Shown here: positions 53,117-58,907 of the stretch, in pieces
How the letters are laid out: every line of letters begins with the position of its first letter
How positions within the stretch are numbered: position 1 is the first letter of the stretch
Translations under genes and position numbers: made by a program
From: Blattamonas nauphoetae
Lineage: Eukaryota; Preaxostyla; Oxymonadida
Reading direction: 5' to 3'
Assembly: GCA_033064195.1 (NCBI GenBank)
Contig: JARBJD010000405.1
Coordinates: 1 to 58,907, forward strand
DNA: 58,907 bases
Notes under the pieces: model-generated
Seen by the model: the letters and a program-made list of their open reading frames with translations, nothing else
Told to the model about the DNA's origin: nothing
The model's database searches: none

Positions 53117-53695
53117 CATCGGGTTTCAAACATCGCTAAAGTGTTATCTGGCATATCTTCGACTTTAAGTTGTAAATATTTCGTGTGCATTTCATGTACA
53201 TCACGTCAGAATGTTTGGTGCATAACTAGTTCAGAGAAAAGGAGATCAAACCATACACACGGAGTTTCAAGTCTTTGTTGATTCCAAAAGTACAGAAGAA
53301 CGGAGAATGAACAGGAAGGAACATCGGATGTATGTGACGTGATAACTATCGTAGGAACGTGGTCAAGAAGGGCGTGGTTGGAATCCGTGTCGTGTCCCGT
53401 TTCTCTGCACTCAAAGACATCCTCCCAACCAGAATTGAACAGTTTCCTGCTGCAAGTATGGTCATTTTCTGGCTGGTGTTCTTGCCATCGTTGTTATCGA
53501 GTCATACGGTTGAATTTCGTGATCCAACCGTTTCATCTCCACTAAGCTTACTCTTCGAGGTAGTGACGCCTTGAAGAATAGGACCAGTGCTGATGAGATG
53601 GTGAACAGATAAAGATGTGGTTCTGCCCGAACAGAGAGGAAAATAATCAGAATTCTAGAACACAGACGAATTGATGTTAATTCTGTCAGGAGGCC
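53117..53695. pseudogene. Continuation of the duplicate: 3' flank and ends of the convergent gene
   Basis: 53,117-53,330 matches the spacer at 47,286-47,610 (shared TTTTCGTGTGCATTTCATG and TCAAGTCTTTGTTGATTCC stretches). 53,355-53,560 matches 47,690-47,890, the 3' coding end of the acidic helical gene. 53,570-53,695 matches about 49,330-49,455 at the other end of that gene. About 1.4 kb of the gene between is deleted. Gene order and orientation are the same as in the source block. Confidence 0.75.
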
Positions 53696-53699
53696 GGTT

Positions 53700-55600
53700 G
53701 GGGCGGATTACCAGCTGATGACATCGACAAAGAGGATGGGGAAGTGAATAAACACGTTCAGACCGAGAAGCGAGAGGGGAGAAGAAGAGCTGAACGCTTG
53801 CATGTTGATCGAGTTGGGCTGGCTGAAGTGGGTGACATTGACAGATTCTGTGATAACTTGGAAAACAGCAAAGAGCGACGACGACAGCCAAGTTGCGAGT
53901 GATCCATGGAGGAGCTGAGGAAGAGAGGATAAGGAGAGAGTGAGGGCGACGAGATTCGAGCGCCTTCTTACCTTCCCTGCACCTTCGGCTGCTGACTCGG
54001 TGTCGGGGTTGGCGTTCACAGCGTCGTTGTCACAGCTGGACGCGCGGATTGCGAAGCTGACGGAGCGGACACGAAACTCGGATGGCTCAGCGACGTCTGG
54101 CCCGCCTCTTCACGTCTTCTTCGATTCCTCGACGTGCCTGTGACCCTCCGTGTCATCCTGATTTTGCTGTTGCTGGCAGAGTCTCAGAGAACGGGATGGC
54201 GAGGGAGAGAGCAGTGAGCGCGACTGGTGTACTGTGGATGGTCCTTAAGAAAGAGCTCAATTAACAAAATGCACACTTCCGGTCCTCGAATCCTCTTGGT
54301 GTTAGTGCCTGCGCCTATTAGAAACGGATAGGGTGTCGGTGTCTCGTCCATTCGAGAGCGTCCAGACGAGCAGCGGGAGAGTCAGACGGAGAAACCATGA
54401 TTCTTTCTTTTCTTGTGAATAAGGAGAAATATGTAGTTGTTCTTTAGTGTCGATCTCGGCCACCATCACCAATGTCATGCTGCCACTGGACATAGTATCC
54501 AATTCTGGTGTCCTAAATCCCAGTATATTTCCAATGATTGAGAAACTGAGGGACGCAAATGTGAATGGTGGAATGTGTGATGACTGGTGGGGAATCGCGG
54601 AACCAAATCCGAAAACATTCAACAGTGCTCCCCATATGCAGATCGCCCAGAAGTGACAATCCCTTGGCTTCCACTTGCAGTGCGTGACGTCGTTCCACAG
54701 ATGTGGATGCAATATGGTTGATACAGTCACCACTCCCCATCCGTCTTTGGTTCTCCAAGTTCAAGTTGTATCCCACAAGGGCAACCACGGCAACGAAGTA
54801 GACGAATACATCTCACTCGCGCTCGACAAAACTAACATGTTGATAGTGACGATCTTCCTAAAATCGTCCTCACACATGAAGAGGATGTACTGTCTCGCGG
54901 CTCCAACATTCATGTAGAGTGGAGTTAGAGTGAGCAAGAATGAGCACACATTTGTTCGGGTAGAGAGTGATGGGCGACGAGAAGTCATTAGATCGAACAG
55001 CTCGCTGAAGGAGATGGTTAGTTATTGATGTCGAGCCCAGAATATTGTTTTGGCCTTTGTCCTCCGTGAAAACTACTGTTCCGACGATGACTTCAGTAAT
55101 TTTCAGATAACATCCTGTCAGAACCGGATTCTGGTCGTCGAGAGAACTGATCCCGAATGACGACAGATTTAGAACTGATACTTGACCTGTGCACTTAATA
55201 ACGCCAAGAGAATGAAGTAGAATTCGGGAAAAGACAAGACAATGGCGATAAACAGCAATAAAGAGAAGAAAAGAGGGAGCAGATGTTTGGTGGAAGAAAG
55301 CGGAAGGTGTGAGGACATACATCTGTAAATAATCGAGTTGGTAGTCGGATATGATCTTCACCTGTAAGGGAAATGGGCGAATCTTTCCATGTCAGGGTCC
55401 AGTTCGCGCTGGATGAGGAGTTGAGATCGGAGTTGGAAAGTTGTGGTGGGCTGTATGGAATAACGTCGGAGACTCTCCTGCTAGAGAAGATGCTGAATGC
55501 AAACGACTGGATATAATTGTGTGGGATCAACTGTCGAATGAAAGAGAAGGAGTGCGCAGCGAATGACAACAAGTGAAAGTATAGTCATTGATTACTGTTG
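53700..55600 (-). pseudogene. Degenerate multi-pass membrane protein gene
   Basis: The minus strand has membrane-span-like segments in several frames: FILLALLSAQV near 55,200, TLTPLYMNVGAARQYILFMC near 54,900, FVYFVAVVALVGYNLNL near 54,790, FWAICIWGALLNVFGFG near 54,630 and LNVFIHFPILFVDVISW near 53,720. A stretch coding NSSSSANWTLTWKDSP near 55,410 could be a glycosylated outer loop. Plausible GT-AG introns exist, yet I could not obtain a single frame, so I favour decay by several indels. Family unknown. Confidence 0.4.
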
Positions 55601-56144
55601 GTACTCGTTTCATTTTCAGGTTAGCCTCCCTTCGAGGTTCATTGTGTTCACAGAACACACACCGGAGTCTCCACTGCTCGCCAAAAGGATCAAATCCGCT
55701 TGAATGTCATCATTTCTGATCTGAAATGAATTGAGAACAGAATAAAGTGAACGTACAAATCAACCAACACAACCGATGTGAACGACTTCGCATGAGCGTT
55801 TCACTAATCCATCTTTGGTTCACACCTTAAGAGGTTGACAATAGGTATTTCGATCAGTCAAGGGTGGAAATTTGTCTCGAAAACGTGCATTGTTTCAGGC
55901 GGTGATGTTATAGTTCTGGGAGTGTTTGATGATTCGAAAACAGAGATAAAAGTCCATCAATAAAAGAAAATGAGAAACCAGTTCAAAAGCATTGGTACTC
56001 TGAAATCAGATGATGGAACGTCCGAGCGAGGGACAATGTGGGAATGTTCTTGTGGAGGACCAAAGAGTGGGGAGGGAGCGTGGACGCTGGATCAAAGAAG
56101 AGAATATGGATTAACACGTCTTCCTCACCAATATTATATACCCA
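55601..56144. other. No supported gene
   Basis: About 540 bases between the degenerate membrane gene and the transposon fossil. One + frame of 60 codons (55,970-56,152) is polar and unidentified. Nothing else noted. Confidence 0.4.
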
Positions 56145-57665
56145 TTGATTAATCAACACAAATGGAAGAATACTTTAGAAAAGCTAAATCAACAAGGAGT
56201 GGACACGGCCAAAGCATTTTCAAGCTACTCAGCGAACTCTGTGAAGACGAACTCCGCGGCGCCACTCCTCAGCGCACTAAAGAGTCGGAACGAAATGATA
56301 CCGATTAGAAAGAAAATTCTCAACCATTACACCGGTTTGGGTCTTTACTTCTCATTTACCCTCACTTCTTTAAGCATACTTCACTCAACTGCTCCAAAGC
56401 CTGTCACAATTACATGAACAGCTTGAACGCGGGATGGTATAAAGTTGCTGCAATGTGTGACCCAGGCCTGCAGCTTCCAAGAGGCCAAAGACTACGGATT
56501 CAAAATAACTGAAAATCAGTATTACTACGCAAAGTCCTTATACGATACTGAATCACAAACGATTCACTCTCCTCCTCAGCATCAACGACAAATAAAACCC
56601 GTTTGTTTCTCTTTTTCTTCAGCATCTGTCCCAGGATTTCTTAATCGAAGAAGGCAGTCAATTGATGAACGATATAATCGAAAATACTGCACCAAGCTGT
56701 AAAACCAAAAAGGCTCTCAAAGAAGAAACAGAAAAGCAAAGTTTGTCCTGATTATCTCTCAACTTGTTACATTTAGAGAAGACAATAGAAGATACGTTAG
56801 ACGAGAGCGACGTCGATTTTGTCTGCCCTCCTAGTCCAATATTGACAGCTCCCACCATCCAAACCACTCCTTCATTTGGCAATCTCACTCCACACAGCCA
56901 AAACAAAACACAAAAACAAACAAAAACAAAACAAAAACCAGAAAAAAGATTACTCCATACAACAAAAAAGACTTATACAACAAATTAAAGGAAGAAGGAA
57001 AGACCACGATGCATTACTCAACATTTTGCCGAAAACAAGATTCCTGAGGAAACCAGAATGTCGGACGGACCTATGCAGTGTATGTGCTCGTGGAGATTTC
57101 CTAGAAAAAATATAAAACTCTGGCATCACAAAACAAACAGATACCAGAAAAAGAAAAGAAATAGAAGAAATAAAAACACAAGATTATCGCACAAAACAAC
57201 GCGATTTTTACAACAAGACAATATCTCACCTCACCGATGACTCTTTGTCATCGTTCTTGATTTTAAAGAAAATTGGCATTCCCTTTATCCGTGACCAGAT
57301 TGGTCATGACTTTTCGTTAATACTTCCGTTTCGCATTTATGCATTTCTGTATATCACACACATCACAACCAATTAATTTTAACACATCACAACTTTCTGT
57401 CTCCCATCACTACACACGATCACCGCTTCGTCGAAGAATGTCTTTCAGATGTTCTCGACATGCAAGATTATGTTCATCAAAAGAATATTTTATTTTTACA
57501 GATGCTGGCCCGCACTTCTCGCAACCAGTATTTCTTGTGGTTCTTACTTTCGTCCAAGCATTCTCCCTTCGGAGAAAAACTGTTACATACTCTTTATTTT
57601 CAGAGCAGCACGGAAAAACGTGTGTGACTCTGAGTTTGGTTTTTCTACAAATTATGCTTGACTAT
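56145..57665 (+). mobile_element. Fossil DNA-transposon-like element with transposase remnants
   Basis: Coding remnants lie in order on the + strand. First comes a segment with GVDTAKAFSSYSANSVKTN, reminiscent of the end of tyrosine recombinases (weak). Then come FQEAKDYGFKITENQYYYAK, RTDLCSVCARGDFLEK (paired Cys), KIGIPFIRDQIGHDF, DAGPHF and SEQHGK. The last four recall transposase-like genes in which an Asp-rich core is followed by an (H/Q)HGK...CD motif. At least two short GT-AG introns may be present. The frame is broken several times, so the element is dead. I see no terminal repeats or target duplication, so its limits are uncertain. The family is not assigned. Confidence 0.5.
56895..56945 (+). 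repeat. A-rich CAAAA/AAAAC low-complexity tract
   Basis: About 50 bases of CAAAACAAAAAC-like sequence within the transposon fossil. Coding Gln/Lys/Thr if translated. Slippage here could explain one change of frame in the element. Confidence 0.8.
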
Positions 57666-58074
57666 CATCTTTAGTTTCTCCTATTACTTTCGTCTTCAGA
57701 CTCTTTATTTGATTTTTCACACACGGACTATCTGGCCAGGTCCACACCACAGATGGCTTCTCAGACCCGTCACTGCTCCAAGTAAGTTTGTTTCTTTTTA
57801 TTTTCATATATTCTCTAGGGCATTGATTTCAGTTCCCATCCACCTCGCTGCTTTACCTATGTTGAGGGGGTGGATGGGATGGAAGCGGCACCTCGGGCTT
57901 CCCGGCGTTGGCGGGCCCCACCCGCAGCAGCCCCAGTGAGTGAGGGCGAAGACAGTTTCTGCTGTATCGTGTCCACGCACGAGAAGCAGGCTGTCGACAA
58001 CAAAGAGAGGGCTGTCTACGAGAGGGCGGAGGACACCTGATAGTGCACACGTGCCTGTCGGATTTACTTTTTCT
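57666..58074. other. Spacer, no gene supported
   Basis: Includes a locally GC-rich patch at 57,860-57,950 (for example GGCGTTGGCGGGCCCCACCC), unlike its surroundings. Frames on both strands reach 93 codons but show no protein character. The patch might be a fragment of another sequence class. Confidence 0.35.
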
Positions 58075-58340
58075 GTAACTTCTTCAAGATTCAGTTCTCT
58101 TTCTTCATTACCTTCTCTTCCTTCACCTTCAGTTCCTTCATTACCTTCTGTTCCTTCTCTCCCTTCTGTTCTTCCTTCCGTTCATTCATTCCTTCCGTTC
58201 CTTCTCTCCTTCTGTTCCTTCATTGCCTTCTGTCTTCCTTATTGCCTTCTGTTCCCTTCTTCTGTTCATTCATATACTTTTCAGTTCCTTCATTGACTTC
58301 CCTTCCTTCCCTACCTTCCCTTCCTTCATTACCTTCTCAT
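58075..58340 (+). repeat. CCTTC/CTTCATTA pyrimidine repeat
   Basis: An irregular array of CTTCCTTCATTACCTTCTGTTCC-like units, almost pure pyrimidine with ATTA and TGTT interruptions. It is like the left-edge minisatellite in strand bias but has different units. Confidence 0.85.
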
Positions 58341-58406
58341 AATCTCTTCTCTTCATAGAAACACCACTTCACACACTTCACCGATCATCGATTTGAGTTA
58401 ATCACT

Positions 58407-58907
58407 TCACCATTTCACATCAAGATACCTGACTTTCTCCGCCAGGCTCTTCACAGAGTTGAACGGGTCAGTCCCTCCTCCTGATGACCTTTTCGGCATC
58501 CTTGATGAACCTGGAAGCAGGATTGGGTTCCCAGCAGGACTTCTTGGTGTGAAATTGTGGCTGATTATGCTCAAATTATCCTTATTCAACAAAAACACTT
58601 TGATCGAAAGTGGTGATACGGAGAAATTCCAAAATGAAAAATATGGGTTCGGAGAAATTCGATCGAACTTTTCTTGAAAGCGAATAATTTTGACCCATTG
58701 TTGAAGGAGAGAACGAAAAGAGATGGCTCTTTCATGCCCAGCCCAATCCCAGAAAGTACACTCACATGGAAGGACCAAAGCCGAAGAGTAGAGAAAGGGA
58801 TAATTCATGAATGGAGAGGGTGAATGATTACTAGGACGTGCGGGAGGTTGCTTGCAGTTCCGAGAATGTTCAGGTCGACTTCGTCTGATTCATCTTTGAC
58901 GTTCTCC
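58407..58907 (-). CDS. Possible 3' part of a gene entering from the right edge
   Basis: At the edge the minus strand reads VKDESDEVDLNILGTASNLPHV, which looks coding. It could be spliced to later minus frames, among them 58,808-58,407, which ends VKSLAEKVRYLDVKW. A good 5' splice site (ATGTGAGTGT) lies near 58,768. A competing + frame at 58,459-58,677 (DDLFGILDEPGSRIGFPAGL) also looks protein-like, so strand and gene are uncertain. Confidence 0.3.

Noticed and set aside
56145-56417. Calling the GVDTAKAFSSYS segment a firm tyrosine recombinase
   Set aside because: Only one short motif resembles that family and catalytic Arg/His/Tyr residues cannot be placed.
1-58907. CRISPR array, rRNA operon, bacterial operon signals
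   Set aside because: No regularly spaced identical repeats, no rRNA core sequences, and gene structure is eukaryotic throughout.

Overview
This window looks like nuclear DNA of an anaerobic flagellate of the Preaxostyla, most likely an oxymonad close to Blattamonas nauphoetae. The reasons are: eukaryotic genes (a Sec24 COPII coat subunit, a USP-type deubiquitinase, a CFAP97 flagellar protein); many very short GT-AG introns; three members of a lineage-specific helical protein family I associate from memory with Blattamonas; and a pair of SPRY-like domains of a style I also associate with that genome. All three stop codons are used by intact genes, so the code appears standard. The species call rests on memory of protein families, not on a search.

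The window divides into three parts. (1) 1-21 kb is gene-poor and full of relics: a pyrimidine-rich minisatellite at the left edge, a 5'-truncated kinase/coiled-coil/SPRY-like gene, a stand-alone SPRY-like gene on the other strand, three intact members of the helical family (one near 4 kb, two in tandem at 17.5-20 kb), several decayed fragments of the same families, an incomplete tRNA-like Pol III locus, and a 4.5-kb block flanked by inverted ~98-bp repeats, each built from four 16-bp units, around a 950-residue helical protein gene. It ends with a bacterial-type acetyltransferase gene carrying one in-frame TAG. (2) 21.4-49.4 kb is compact and largely intact: a 3,455-residue helical/coiled-coil protein, Sec24, a zinc-ribbon protein, CFAP97, a USP7/USP47-like protease of about 2,290 residues, a multi-pass membrane protein, and an acidic helical protein. 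Gaps are usually 100-350 bases. (3) 49.4-58.9 kb is again decayed: gene fragments, a broken duplicate of the block at 46.7-49.4 kb, a degenerate membrane-protein gene, a fossil DNA transposon, and simple-sequence DNA.

In the central block I could place introns by keeping the frame and matching family consensus. Most are 31-75 nt, and several (31, 32, 32 and 33 nt) are near the lower limit known for spliceosomal introns. The intact genes are ordinary housekeeping functions (vesicle coat, ubiquitin removal, flagellum) and show no sign of forming one pathway. The more unusual signals are the inverted-repeat block, the very short introns, the interrupted transferred gene, and the decayed segmental duplication.
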